Part shown: piece by piece, positions 9,196-16,914 of the stretch
How the letters are laid out: each line of letters starts with the position of its first letter
Numbering within the stretch: position 1 is the first letter of the stretch
Program-made: the position numbers and the translations under genes
Assembly: GCA_035492775.1 (NCBI GenBank)
Contig: DATJIW010000057.1
Coordinates: 62,001-126,000 of the forward strand
Source of the DNA: DATJFQ01 sp035492775
Lineage (GTDB): Bacteria; Acidobacteriota; Vicinamibacteria; Vicinamibacterales; 2-12-FULL-66-21
DNA: 64,000 bases
Direction of reading: 5' to 3'
The notes under the pieces: generated by a model
What the model saw: only the letters and a program-made list of their open reading frames with translations
Databases searched by the model: none
What the model was told of the DNA's origin: nothing

Positions 9196-10406
9196 GCGCG
9201 ATCGTCGACGTCGTTCTCGGCATCGTCACGAGCATCGGCGGTTTCATCGAAGCGGGATCGATTTCCACGTCGGCCCAGGCGGGCGCCGAGTTCGGCTTCC
9301 AGCTGCTGTGGGCGATCGCGATCGCCACGGTCATGCTCGCCGTCATGATCGAGATGTCGGGGCGCCTTGCGGCGGTGAGCCGGCGGACGATCGACGCCGC
9401 GGTCCGCGAGCGCTTCGGCATCTCGTTTCAGTGGGTGCCGCTCGCGGCGGAACTGGGAATCGACACGCTGCTGCTGTCGGCGGAGATCGGCGGCGCGGCG
9501 ATTGCGGTGAAGCTCCTGACTGGCATCGGGTTCCTCTGGTGGGTCGCGCCGGTCGGCCTTCTCGTCTGGCTGATTCTGATGCTGTTCGGATTCAGCGTGA
9601 TCGAGTACGGCTTCGGACTGCTGGGACTCGTCACCCTCTCATTCGTGTACGCCGCGTATCACCTCCAGCCGCCAAGGCACGATCTCGTGCGCTCCCTCGC
9701 GCCGTCGATGCCGCACCACGACCTCGTGCGCTACGCCTTTCTGAGCGTCAGCATCCTCGGCGCAACCGTCAGCCCGTATTTGTTGAATTTCTATTCGTCC
9801 GGCACGATTGAAGAGAAGCTCACCGAGAAAGAGCTGTGGGTGAACCGGACGACCGCGTACCTCGGGATTTGCTTCGGAGGCGTGGTGTCGATGGGTGTCC
9901 TCGTGACGAGCGCGATGGTGCTCGGACCGAAACAGATCATCGTGGACTCGTACGACCAGGCGGCGCTCATGCTGGTGCCTGTGTTTCACCGCTGGGGCAT
10001 CGCACTGTTCGCCTGTTCGCTCGGGGTCGGGTGCCTCGGCGCGGCCGTGGAGATCGCCATCAACGCGGCGTACGCGTTCTCGCAGGCGCTCGGCTGGTCG
10101 TGGGGTGCGAACAAGGCCCGCTCGGACACGGCGCGATTTGCGGCGGCGTTCACGCTGATCACGCTGGCCGGCACGTTGATCGCCCTGCTCGGGTTCGATC
10201 CATTGCGCCTGACGATGATCTCGCTCGCGCTGACGGTGGTGATCATGCCGGTGATCGTGCTGCCGTTTCTCGCGCTGATGAACGACGATCGGTACGTCAA
10301 GACGCACACCAACAGCGCGTTTGGAAACGCGTTCCTCGCAGGCTTGACGCTGCTCGGCGCGCTCCTGGCGATCATCGTTCTACCCCTGGAGGTGCTCGGT
10401 GGGTGA
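9192..10406 (+). CDS. NRAMP-like (MntH-family) transporter with altered ion-site motifs
   Basis: The 404-residue protein has about 11 hydrophobic helices and the NRAMP layout, including QAGAEFGFQLLWAIAIAT in the TM1-TM2 region and SGRLAAVSR. In canonical NRAMPs, TM1 carries DPGN and TM6 MPHNLYLHS, which bind Mn2+/Fe2+. Here TM1 reads FIEAGSIST and TM6 reads GATVSPYLLNFYS, so both binding motifs are replaced. The SPYL form of TM6 is known in a bacterial NRAMP subfamily, but the acidic TM1 aspartate is also gone. Transport of another cation or a non-transport role is possible. It is co-translated with the upstream lipoprotein and the downstream PRC-barrel gene. Confidence 0.8.
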   Translation: MSAIVDVVLGIVTSIGGFIEAGSISTSAQAGAEFGFQLLWAIAIATVMLAVMIEMSGRLAAVSRRTIDAAVRERFGISFQWVPLAAELGIDTLLLSAEIGGAAIAVKLLTGIGFLWWVAPVGLLVWLILMLFGFSVIEYGFGLLGLVTLSFVYAAYHLQPPRHDLVRSLAPSMPHHDLVRYAFLSVSILGATVSPYLLNFYSSGTIEEKLTEKELWVNRTTAYLGICFGGVVSMGVLVTSAMVLGPKQIIVDSYDQAALMLVPVFHRWGIALFACSLGVGCLGAAVEIAINAAYAFSQALGWSWGANKARSDTARFAAAFTLITLAGTLIALLGFDPLRLTMISLALTVVIMPVIVLPFLALMNDDRYVKTHTNSAFGNAFLAGLTLLGALLAIIVLPLEVLGG

Positions 10407-10761
10407 GCTGGCGCTGGCGCGCGACCTCCAAGACAAGCGGGTCGTCGATCGCAACAATCGCGAGCTGGGCCGAGTCGATCGCGTCGTGCTCGGTGAAACA
10501 CCCGGCGGGCCGCCGCGCGTCCTCGCAATCGAGATCGGTCCCTCTGCTCTGGGCGCGCGTCTACACCCGGTCGTTGGCCGGATTGCGCGCGCGCTCGAAC
10601 ACATCTTCCGGCTGGAAGAAGGGCGTCCGGTCCGCGTCGAGGTCGATCGGATCGAGCACATCCAGGACTCGGTCAAGCTGGATCTCACCGCAGGAGAAAC
10701 GGCCGCCCTTGCCGTCGAGCAGCGGCTCCGTCCATTCGTCAAGCGCCTCTCTGGCGGGTAA
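10399..10761 (+). CDS. PRC-barrel domain protein A
   Basis: This 120-residue protein starts with GTG at 10399 and overlaps the end of the transporter gene by 8 bp. Residues about 7-60 have the PRC-barrel signature: a conserved VVDRNNRELGRVDRVV strand-turn-strand, then a second barrel half around VLAIEIGPSALGARLH. PRC barrels are small beta-barrels found in RimM, photosynthetic reaction centres and as stand-alone regulators. It is cytoplasmic and probably regulates or binds the transporter. This is inferred from operon position only. Confidence 0.8.
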   Translation: MGELALARDLQDKRVVDRNNRELGRVDRVVLGETPGGPPRVLAIEIGPSALGARLHPVVGRIARALEHIFRLEEGRPVRVEVDRIEHIQDSVKLDLTAGETAALAVEQRLRPFVKRLSGG

Positions 10762-10765
10762 CGGG

Positions 10766-11062
10766 ATGATGACGGAATCGGCTCCACGTGAATTTCGGCT
10801 CGACGAGCTTCTCGGGCGCGAGGTGCACGCCCGAAACGGCACTCCGGTCGGACGGCTCGAGGAGCTGCGCTGCACCGGTACACCGTACTACGTCATGGAG
10901 TACGTCATCGGCCTTGCGGGTCTCTTCGAACGTCTGCACATCGTCCGAGCGATCCTCGGATTGAAGCCAAAGGGGTACGTCGCGACTTCACGTCAGCTCG
11001 ATCTGTCGGATCCCGCGAAGCCCGTGCTCAAGTGCGAACTCTCGGAGCTGCGCCGGTTGTAG
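10766..11062 (+). CDS. PRC-barrel-like protein B
   Basis: The 98-residue protein begins at 10766 (ATGATG, so 10769 is an alternative), 4 bp after the previous stop. FRLDELLGREVHARNGTPVG and the following LEEL resemble the first two strands of a PRC barrel. A hydrophobic middle (YYVMEYVIGLAGLFERL) and a final YVATSRQLDLSDP segment follow. It is the last gene of the lipoprotein-transporter-PRC-PRC operon. A short GC hairpin without a T-run (CGGCC/GGCCG, 11067-11079) follows the stop. Confidence 0.65.
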   Translation: MMTESAPREFRLDELLGREVHARNGTPVGRLEELRCTGTPYYVMEYVIGLAGLFERLHIVRAILGLKPKGYVATSRQLDLSDPAKPVLKCELSELRRL

Positions 11063-11118
11063 ATTCCGGCCTTCGGCCGCACAATAGCCATCTCGTTCAG
11101 TGCGTCGAGGAAGCAACC

Positions 11119-11214
11119 ATGAGCAACTCGTCGAACGTCATACGTCGAACGGGGATTCGCGTCGCGATTGCGGGCGCGGCACCGGTCGCGACCGATGCGG
11201 CACTCGACGTGTGA
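11119..11214 (+). CDS. Possible 31-residue peptide upstream of the DUF5996 gene
   Basis: ATG at 11119 follows an AGGAAG motif by about 7 nt and opens a 31-codon frame with an Arg/Ile/Val/Ala-rich end (IRVAIAGAAPVATDAALDV). Its stop is 8 bp before the DUF5996 start, so it could be a leader peptide, a gene remnant or chance. No homology is recognisable. Otherwise 11063-11221 holds only a short hairpin. Confidence 0.25.
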   Translation: MSNSSNVIRRTGIRVAIAGAAPVATDAALDV

Positions 11215-11221
11215 GACGGAC

Positions 11222-12112
11222 ATGACTCACGACCAGTGGCCGGCGCTTCCGTACGATCGGTGGAAGAACACCTACGCGACGCTGCACATGTGGTCCCAGA
11301 TAGCGGGCAAGATCAGTCTGGCGCTGGCGCCGCCGATCAATCACTCGTGGGGCGTCGCGCTGCACGTGTCGTCACGGGGTCTCATCACGCCGCTCCTGCC
11401 TCACGGATCGCGGACGTTCTCTCTTGAATTCGATTTCGTCGATCACCAGTTCGTCATCCGAACGTCCGACGGCGACCAGCGCGCGCTGCCGCTCGAGGCG
11501 CAGTGCGTGGCAGATTTCTATCGGGACCTGATGGTGCAGCTCGACGCCATGCACCTGCCGGTGAAAATCTGGACGATGCCCGTTGAAGTGCCGTCACCGA
11601 TCAGGTTCACCGAGGACCGCGAGCACTGCGAATACGACCCGGTGATGGCGAATCGCTTCTGGACCGTCCTCGTGCAGGTGGACCGCGTCTTCAACGCGTG
11701 CCGGGCATCCTTCGTCGGCAAGTGCAGCCCGGTGCATTTCTTCTGGGGCGGGTTCGATCTCGCGGTATCCAGATTCTCGGGCAGGCCTGCGCCTCCGCGC
11801 GACGGTCCGGCGTTCATGCGCGAATCCTATTCGCGCGAAGTGATCAGCCACGGATTCTGGCCCGGCAGCGCTCCAGTGCTGGAGCCCGCCTTCTATGCCT
11901 ATGCCGTCCCGGAACCGGAGGGGCTGAAGACTGCCGCGATCAAACCGGAAGCCGCGTACTACCACCACGAACTCGGGGAGTTCATCCTGCCGTACGAAGC
12001 AGTGAGGACCTCGAGGTCGCCGGAAGCGGACCTGCACGCATTCGTCGACAGCACGTACGCGCAGGCGGCAACGCTGGCGGGGTGGAATCGGGGCTCGCTG
12101 GAACGAACGTGA
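11222..12112 (+). CDS. DUF5996 family protein
   Basis: The 296-residue protein matches my memory of the DUF5996 family throughout: the opening WPALPYDRWKNTYATLHMW, the VNHSW-like INHSWGVALHVSSRGL, a HGSRTFSLEFDFVDH segment, the central IWTMPVEVPSPI and the signature GKCSPVHFFWGGFDLAVSRF. The biochemical function of the family is unknown. It has no signal peptide or membrane helix and is presumably cytosolic. The ATG at 11222 directly precedes THDQWPALPY, and earlier in-frame codons add non-conserved sequence. Confidence 0.9.
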   Translation: MTHDQWPALPYDRWKNTYATLHMWSQIAGKISLALAPPINHSWGVALHVSSRGLITPLLPHGSRTFSLEFDFVDHQFVIRTSDGDQRALPLEAQCVADFYRDLMVQLDAMHLPVKIWTMPVEVPSPIRFTEDREHCEYDPVMANRFWTVLVQVDRVFNACRASFVGKCSPVHFFWGGFDLAVSRFSGRPAPPRDGPAFMRESYSREVISHGFWPGSAPVLEPAFYAYAVPEPEGLKTAAIKPEAAYYHHELGEFILPYEAVRTSRSPEADLHAFVDSTYAQAATLAGWNRGSLERT

Positions 12113-12220
12113 GCTCGCGCGGCGAGTGCTCAAATTCACTACCGCAAGCGACTCGAGTACGACCTTTCAATCAACAGATCTCGCGGAGCCGATGGCTTCG
12201 GCAGCTGGTCGTTGTCAGCC

Positions 12221-12919
12221 TCAGAGCCCGAACGTCGCCATCGGCATGTTGTCTTCGAGCAGCTTGCGATAGCGCTCGACCAGCTTTACGTTCGCCGGAG
12301 ACGGACGGCCGCTGAACGCACCGCCCAGCATGATCTCCTCGCTGGGCTGCTGGTTGGCCTTGATCTGCTCCGCGATCTTCGCGAAATCGATGTCCACCAG
12401 CGGCAGGTTCAGCGATTTGTAGGCCTCACTTCGGATCCAGCGGTACTCCGACATCGACAAACCGACTTCGTTCAGCGCCTGCACCTGCGCGTGCTTCGCA
12501 TCCAGCCAGCTCTCGGCCAGGTCCCGATACGCGGCCATCAGCTGCGGAAGATCGGCAACGGTCGCTTCCTTTTTATCGGCGAGCGCCTTGTACTTGCGCT
12601 GCAGCAGTTCGAAGTTCTGCCCGAGCCGCGCCCGCACGCGCGTCTGCACCTGCACGAACTTGTCGACCTGGCTCTGGGTCAAGGTCCCCCCGGTGGGGAT
12701 CACGAACGGCGTCTTGATTTCGACATCGCCTTCGATCTGCGGAATCTTCGCAAGCTCCGCAACTTGCGTCGCCGTCGTCGTCAACTGTGCGTACGATGCC
12801 TTCGCTTTGCTGAATGTGTCCGATGACTTCACTTTGCCGTACAGGTAGTAGCCAACGCCGGCGGCGGTAACGCCGCAGAGAACGAGAACGACGAGACAGC
12901 CAATCGCGACCTTCTTCAT
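12221..12919 (-). CDS. Membrane-anchored protein of unknown family
   Basis: The 232-residue protein has a short basic N-terminus and one hydrophobic helix at about 5-27 (GCLVVLVLCGVTAAGVGYYL), probably an uncleaved anchor. A long, mostly helical region follows, with heptad-like stretches around 30-60 and 95-170, then a Pro-containing C-terminus. ATG at 12919 is supported by GGGAGA about 5 nt upstream. I do not recognise the family. LemA-like proteins share the architecture (one N-terminal helix plus a helical bundle), but I see no LemA motif. The 12113-12220 gap between the convergent genes holds only a small CTCGC/GCGAG hairpin. Confidence 0.7.
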   Translation of the reverse strand: MKKVAIGCLVVLVLCGVTAAGVGYYLYGKVKSSDTFSKAKASYAQLTTTATQVAELAKIPQIEGDVEIKTPFVIPTGGTLTQSQVDKFVQVQTRVRARLGQNFELLQRKYKALADKKEATVADLPQLMAAYRDLAESWLDAKHAQVQALNEVGLSMSEYRWIRSEAYKSLNLPLVDIDFAKIAEQIKANQQPSEEIMLGGAFSGRPSPANVKLVERYRKLLEDNMPMATFGL

Positions 12920-12999
12920 GGACGTCTCCCTGGGGTGCGTGGTGGGGCAGGCGATTTTAACACCGGTACCGCCGGCGCTCGTCCGCCGGTTCGCGGTCC

Positions 13000-13296
13000 T
13001 CAGGGGATCGAGGTCAGCACGCTCAGCCAGGGACCGATCGCGCCGACCAGCATGACGGCCGTAAGTGCGCTCAGCGTCTTGAAGCGGCCCGCGCTGTAAA
13101 GGAGGACTGCGAGCGCACAAGAGACGCCCTTCGCGAGTACCAGCGTCACCGCCGGTCCGACGACAGCGATCCAGGCGACGAGAATGGGATTGCCCTCGGC
13201 TGCGGGGCCGAAGATCTGCACTGCCGCAAACGTGATGAGACCGTCTGCGAGTTGCAGGACTATGAAGACGGCGAGGACGGCGCGCGCGATACGCAC
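13000..13296 (-). CDS. Small membrane protein (DUF5658-like)
   Basis: The 98-residue protein consists of three predicted membrane helices (about 5-27, 40-65 and 75-95). The motif QLADGLITFAAVQ followed by EGNPILVAWIA is typical of DUF5658 proteins (LxDxxxT and a NP motif). The function of the family is unknown. It lies upstream of the unknown membrane-anchored gene on the same strand with an 80-bp gap, so co-transcription is possible. Confidence 0.7.
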   Translation of the reverse strand: MRIARAVLAVFIVLQLADGLITFAAVQIFGPAAEGNPILVAWIAVVGPAVTLVLAKGVSCALAVLLYSAGRFKTLSALTAVMLVGAIGPWLSVLTSIP

Positions 13297-13421
13297 GCCG
13301 TCGGTTGTGCACGGGGGTTGCCGTGACGATCAGCAAAAATCGGCCGGAAACTCAGGGGTGAGGCCGAATTAGTCAACCTCCCGGGTACCTTTCGTCGCGG
13401 GCGGAGCAGCCCCACCGAAAG

Positions 13422-14216
13422 TCAGCGACGCTCGAGCGACGCCTTGTACGGGGTCACCTGGCCAGCCGTAACGTCGGCGTCAAAGCTGACTGACTGATAA
13501 CCCTCGGCGCGGATGTCGACCCGGTGCCGACCGGTCGTCAGCGAGAGCGGCTGTGTCGTCGGACCGAATTCCGCGCCAGTCCCCATGTACTTGCCGTCGA
13601 CGAACACCGACGCAGTCGGCGGATCAATTTCGAAGCTCACGCCGCCGCTGTTCGAGTGAGATCCCGGATCGACGCTGACGGAGTTCGAAGGGGCATTGTA
13701 TGGCTGCGTGCGACCCGGCTCCGGGTATCCGCTGGAATAACCCGATGATGGGTACGGGGCAGAACCGCCGTACGAGTAGTTCCCGGGCGGGGGAGCGGGG
13801 GCCGGAGCGGGCGGCGGATACGACGGGTAGTAGTACCCCGAATAGGGGTAGGGATATGGGTACGGATACGCATAGCCGTAGGGGTACGCGTACGCGTAGC
13901 CGTAGCTCGGCCAGCCGACAGGGTAGCCGGCGGAGATCCCGACACCAATGCTGAAATGCGGAAGGAAGCTGTAGTACGGGTGTGCGTACGGGTGGTAGTA
14001 GTAAGGATAGTACGGGCGGTAATAATACGATCCGTAGTGATACCCCCCGTAATGCCCGTGACTCACCGCCACGCTGCCGCGCGGAACGGCCACGGGCCGC
14101 GCGACGGCGGCACCTCGCGAGACGGCCACGCCGTGGCCGCCGCGGCTCTGAGCCGCCGCCGGCGACGCAACTGCCAGTGCGAACACGAGCAAGAAGACAA
14201 ACCGTTTCGGAGTCAT
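13422..14216 (-). CDS. Secreted Tyr/Pro-rich protein with C-terminal PEGA domain
   Basis: The 264-residue protein has a signal peptide (cleavage after about SPAAA-Q), then a long low-complexity region made of Tyr, Pro, Gly and Ala (runs of YPYG/YPYP). The C-terminal ~75 residues form a PEGA domain (EIDPPTASVFVDGKYMGTG ... GRHRVDIRAEGYQ), a beta-sandwich found in surface-layer and cell-envelope proteins. ATG 14216 is favoured by AGGTGG 5 nt upstream. An in-frame GTG at 14225 would precede that site. It probably sits at the cell surface. The Tyr-rich stretch may be adhesive or oxidatively cross-linked, which is speculation. Confidence 0.85.
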   Translation of the reverse strand: MTPKRFVFLLVFALAVASPAAAQSRGGHGVAVSRGAAVARPVAVPRGSVAVSHGHYGGYHYGSYYYRPYYPYYYHPYAHPYYSFLPHFSIGVGISAGYPVGWPSYGYAYAYPYGYAYPYPYPYPYSGYYYPSYPPPAPAPAPPPGNYSYGGSAPYPSSGYSSGYPEPGRTQPYNAPSNSVSVDPGSHSNSGGVSFEIDPPTASVFVDGKYMGTGAEFGPTTQPLSLTTGRHRVDIRAEGYQSVSFDADVTAGQVTPYKASLERR

Positions 14217-14289
14217 GTGTTCCACCTAATCAATGCCTTTGCCAATCGATCCCCCGCGATTTCCGCGGCAAAACTCGCGCAAATCGACG

Positions 14290-14323
14290 GCCGGCGTCCG
14301 GCGGGAGGACATGTGTGTCCTCC
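14290..14323. promoter_or_regulatory. Two adjacent perfect dyads between divergent genes
   Basis: GCCGG-CGT-CCGGC (14290-14302) is followed at once by GGAGGACA-TGTG-TGTCCTCC (14304-14323), an 8-bp perfect stem with a 4-nt loop. They lie between the divergent PEGA and sialidase-like genes, about 38 nt before the latter's likely start. They may be operators or a structured leader. No T-run follows. Confidence 0.4.
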
Positions 14324-14347
14324 GCGGCGGAGTCCCTGACAATTCAG

Positions 14348-14353
14348 TATGCT
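14348..14353 (+). promoter_or_regulatory. Candidate -10 box of the sialidase-like gene
   Basis: TATGCT ends 8 nt before ATG 14361. If used, it excludes the in-frame ATG at 14349 and makes the mRNA nearly leaderless. Confidence 0.3.
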
Positions 14354-14360
14354 CCACTCG

Positions 14361-15677
14361 ATGCGTTCCGTCACATCGGTGCTCGTCTCCGCTCTGAGTG
14401 CGCTCCTCGCTTCGAGTCCGATCCAGCAGACGCAGACGCTCGAAGTCGGGACCAGGCAGGTGATTGCGACGGCCGAACCGGGCCGCGCCCTTTACGAGCC
14501 ATCGCTGGCTGTAGATCCAAAAGCGCCGGGCCACTGGGTTGCCGTCGCCATACACACGGCCCGCGGCGCAACCTTCAAGGAACGGACCGCCGCGCAGACG
14601 TGCCAGGTCGTCTCCACCTTCGACGACGGAAAGACGTTCACCGCCCATGACTTCGAACCGATCGAGTGTTTCGATCCGTGGGTCGTCTTCACGCCAGCCG
14701 GTACCGTGGTGGTGTCGGTCCTTGCGAAGCGGCAGGCAGCTCTCCCGGACGAACTCCTGATTTTCAGGTCGGGGGACGGCGGACGCACGTGGCCGGATCC
14801 GCCCGCAAGTCTGGGCCGGAACCACGATCACTCCGTGATGGTAGTCGATTTCACCGGCGGCAGGACGAACGGGTGGATCTACGTGACCTCGCATCGGCCC
14901 ACACGCAACGAAAACGGAGAACGCCGCTGGGGGCCTTATGTGGCACGGTCGCGCGACGATGGGAAGACGTTCGACGATCCCGTCACGGTGGTCCCCAACA
15001 ACCTGCACAACCTCTCCGAGATGCCCGTCGTTCTGTCTGACGGCAGCCTCGTCGTCTCGTATGTGGACGCAGGGTATCCAACGGGCGATCGCAAGGAGGA
15101 AACGTTCGACCGACGACGTTCATGGACGGCCCTGTCGACGGATGCCGGCCACGCGTTCTCCATTCCGAAGTTCGTGAACGATGCGTGCGGACCGCCGCCG
15201 GGATATCGCCTGTCGGCGCTGACAGCCGACCCGACGAATGACCGTTTGTACTTCGCCTGCCGTCAGCGCGGCGGTGGTGCAATCGTGGTGGGCGCGTCAG
15301 CCGACCGTGGCGAAACATGGACGACCCCGGTTGCACCCACGGCGACTGCACCCGCTGCACAGGAACGAATTCCGGCCATCTCCACCAACCGTGGTGGAGT
15401 GCTGCTGGTGGCATGGATAGATGGATGGGGTGGACCCGGACGCGCCTGCGAACAGAGCGTCAGCGCTGGCGCGTCTCAGGATGGCGGATTGACCTTTTTT
15501 GGTGTCCAACAAATATCGACCGTCCGGCCGTGCGCCGACGGGACGTTCGTCGCGTCAACGACCGGCGGAGACTACTTCGGCGTGGCGCCGCTGCCCGACA
15601 ACGGCTTCCGCATCCTCTGGTCCGAGACGCCCGCAGGGCAGAGCCGGTTGATGACTGCGACAGTCCACGTGCGCTGA
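14361..15677 (+). CDS. Secreted sialidase-fold (BNR/Asp-box) propeller protein
   Basis: The 438-residue protein has a signal peptide at residues 1 to about 22 and a propeller with five Asp-box-like turns: TFDDGKTF, SGDGGRTW, SRDDGKTF, SADRGETW and SQDGGLTF. Such BNR repeats occur in sialidases and in many non-enzymatic secreted propellers. I do not see the sialidase arginine triad clearly, so glycosidase activity is not claimed. Cysteines around the propeller could form disulphides in the periplasm or outside. ATG 14361 is preferred over ATG 14349 because it gives a compact signal peptide (MRSVTSVLVSALSALLASS). Confidence 0.8.
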   Translation: MRSVTSVLVSALSALLASSPIQQTQTLEVGTRQVIATAEPGRALYEPSLAVDPKAPGHWVAVAIHTARGATFKERTAAQTCQVVSTFDDGKTFTAHDFEPIECFDPWVVFTPAGTVVVSVLAKRQAALPDELLIFRSGDGGRTWPDPPASLGRNHDHSVMVVDFTGGRTNGWIYVTSHRPTRNENGERRWGPYVARSRDDGKTFDDPVTVVPNNLHNLSEMPVVLSDGSLVVSYVDAGYPTGDRKEETFDRRRSWTALSTDAGHAFSIPKFVNDACGPPPGYRLSALTADPTNDRLYFACRQRGGGAIVVGASADRGETWTTPVAPTATAPAAQERIPAISTNRGGVLLVAWIDGWGGPGRACEQSVSAGASQDGGLTFFGVQQISTVRPCADGTFVASTTGGDYFGVAPLPDNGFRILWSETPAGQSRLMTATVHVR

Positions 15678-15698
15678 TCCACCAGGGCAGCAGCCGCG

Positions 15699-16091
15699 AT
15701 GCAGCTCGAGCCGAAATTCGCCGTCGACTCTCCGCCGTCGATCATGGAGCGCGTGATTGCGGCGACGCCGCGTGTTGCGCTCGGCGGGGCGTTCATCCTG
15801 ATTGGCCTGAGCAAATTCGACGCACACTCGACGTGGGTCGCGATCTTCCAGCGCCTCGGTGCCGGGACGTGGTTTCGCTACTTCACCGGCGCCATGCAGA
15901 TTACAGGCGGGGCACTCGCGCTCATTCCTGCGACCGCGGTCGTCGGGCTCGGCATGATCGCCTGCACCATGGCCGGAGCCGTCGTCGCCGACCTGTTCGT
16001 TCTCCATTTCGGTCCGGTCGCGATTTTCCCGTTCGCGCTCCTGGTGGCGACCGTCGGTGCGGCGTGGCAGGCGTGGATGACGCGGCATTGA
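15699..16091 (+). CDS. DoxX-like integral membrane protein
   Basis: The 130-residue protein has four predicted membrane helices. RVALGGAFILIGLSKFD in helix 1 is typical of DoxX/DoxD-like proteins, a family linked to quinone or thiosulfate redox and to membrane stress, with no single defined reaction. The start is 21 bp after the sialidase-like stop, so the two may be one transcript. A 21-bp gap separates it from the convergent histidine-phosphatase-fold gene. Confidence 0.7.
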   Translation: MQLEPKFAVDSPPSIMERVIAATPRVALGGAFILIGLSKFDAHSTWVAIFQRLGAGTWFRYFTGAMQITGGALALIPATAVVGLGMIACTMAGAVVADLFVLHFGPVAIFPFALLVATVGAAWQAWMTRH

Positions 16092-16112
16092 GCGGCGTCA
16101 TCCCTTTCGTTC

Positions 16113-16724
16113 TTATTGCGGACAGCCCGTCGACTGCCCGTTGAGTCCCTCGCTCTGGCGCTCGAACGTCGCGGAGATCGTTCCGCCAGCGTAGTTCACG
16201 TGGACCACGTACATCGTGTCGTAATCACCGGTGACCCACGCAGGGACGAGGGCGCCCCCGCCGTACCTGTTCATGATGTCCTGGACCAGCCGCTGCAGGT
16301 ACTCGTGCTCCCAGGAGACGAAGATCGTCGTATTTGCTTTCGTCGATCGGATGATCAGCGATTCCAGAGACGAGATGTCGGTATAACCGTAGTGCGTGTT
16401 GATGGAGCGCTGCGCACGGATCGCCGTGGGCTCGATAGTGGTCAGCGGCCGCACGTAGTAGTAGCTGCCGGTGGGATCCGAAATCTTCACCGAGGGATCC
16501 GGTGCATAGAGAAAATCCGGCGTGCCGAACCGCGACAGCAGCACCGCCGGCAGCGCCAGCGCGCGGTTCAGTCCTTGACAGGAGAGAAGGCCGAGGCCGG
16601 AAGCGGGCTTTTCCGCGTGCCTGAAGAACACGACGGTTTGTTGCGCCGATGCCGTCGAGACCGATGCCATGAAGACGACGAACGACGCAAGAGCAGTCAA
16701 TCGAATGCGGGACCGAAACAGCAC
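16113..16724 (-). CDS. Secreted histidine-phosphatase-fold protein
   Basis: GTG at 16724 has a GAGG motif 5 nt upstream and gives a 203-residue protein with a signal peptide ending at STASA-QQ. The mature protein begins with TVVFFRHAEKP, the RHG-like motif of the histidine phosphatase superfamily, whose His is phosphorylated during catalysis. TTIFVSWEHEYLQRLVQ supplies a second-half SWEH element in place of the usual H-E motif. The C-terminus ends SEGLNGQSTGCPQ. An extracytoplasmic phosphatase or a degenerate relative is likely; the substrate is unknown. An ATG at 16895 is in frame but adds a long extension before the signal peptide. Confidence 0.7.
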   Translation of the reverse strand: MLFRSRIRLTALASFVVFMASVSTASAQQTVVFFRHAEKPASGLGLLSCQGLNRALALPAVLLSRFGTPDFLYAPDPSVKISDPTGSYYYVRPLTTIEPTAIRAQRSINTHYGYTDISSLESLIIRSTKANTTIFVSWEHEYLQRLVQDIMNRYGGGALVPAWVTGDYDTMYVVHVNYAGGTISATFERQSEGLNGQSTGCPQ

Positions 16725-16783
16725 GAACACCTCGATGCTGCAGCGCTCGAACGAACGCCGCCGAACTCGCAGGGTGAGCGCCC

Positions 16784-16803
16784 ACACTCTCACGTGACAG
16801 TGT
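16784..16803. promoter_or_regulatory. 20-bp near-perfect palindrome, candidate operator
   Basis: ACACTCTCACGTGACAGTGT is its own reverse complement except at one symmetric pair (positions 6 and 15). It lies about 60 bp upstream of the histidine-phosphatase-fold start, in the 190-bp gap before it. The length and symmetry fit a homodimeric repressor site, possibly TetR-like. The binding protein is unknown. Confidence 0.4.
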
Positions 16804-16914
16804 TGTCGTTCAAGCAGAGCAAAAAGAGAAATCCCGGCTGCCCCAGCCGTTATCGCAAATCGACGATGGACAAACGGGATTTCGATCGTGATCATTCGCG
16901 ACGGGAGCGCCGGG

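Noticed and set aside
9192..9400. Canonical MntH manganese transporter
   Set aside because: The DPGN and MPH metal-binding motifs are absent, so the MntH name is not given.
14361..15677. Active sialidase
   Set aside because: Asp-boxes are present, but I cannot identify the catalytic arginine triad and nucleophile Tyr/Glu pair, so only the fold is named.
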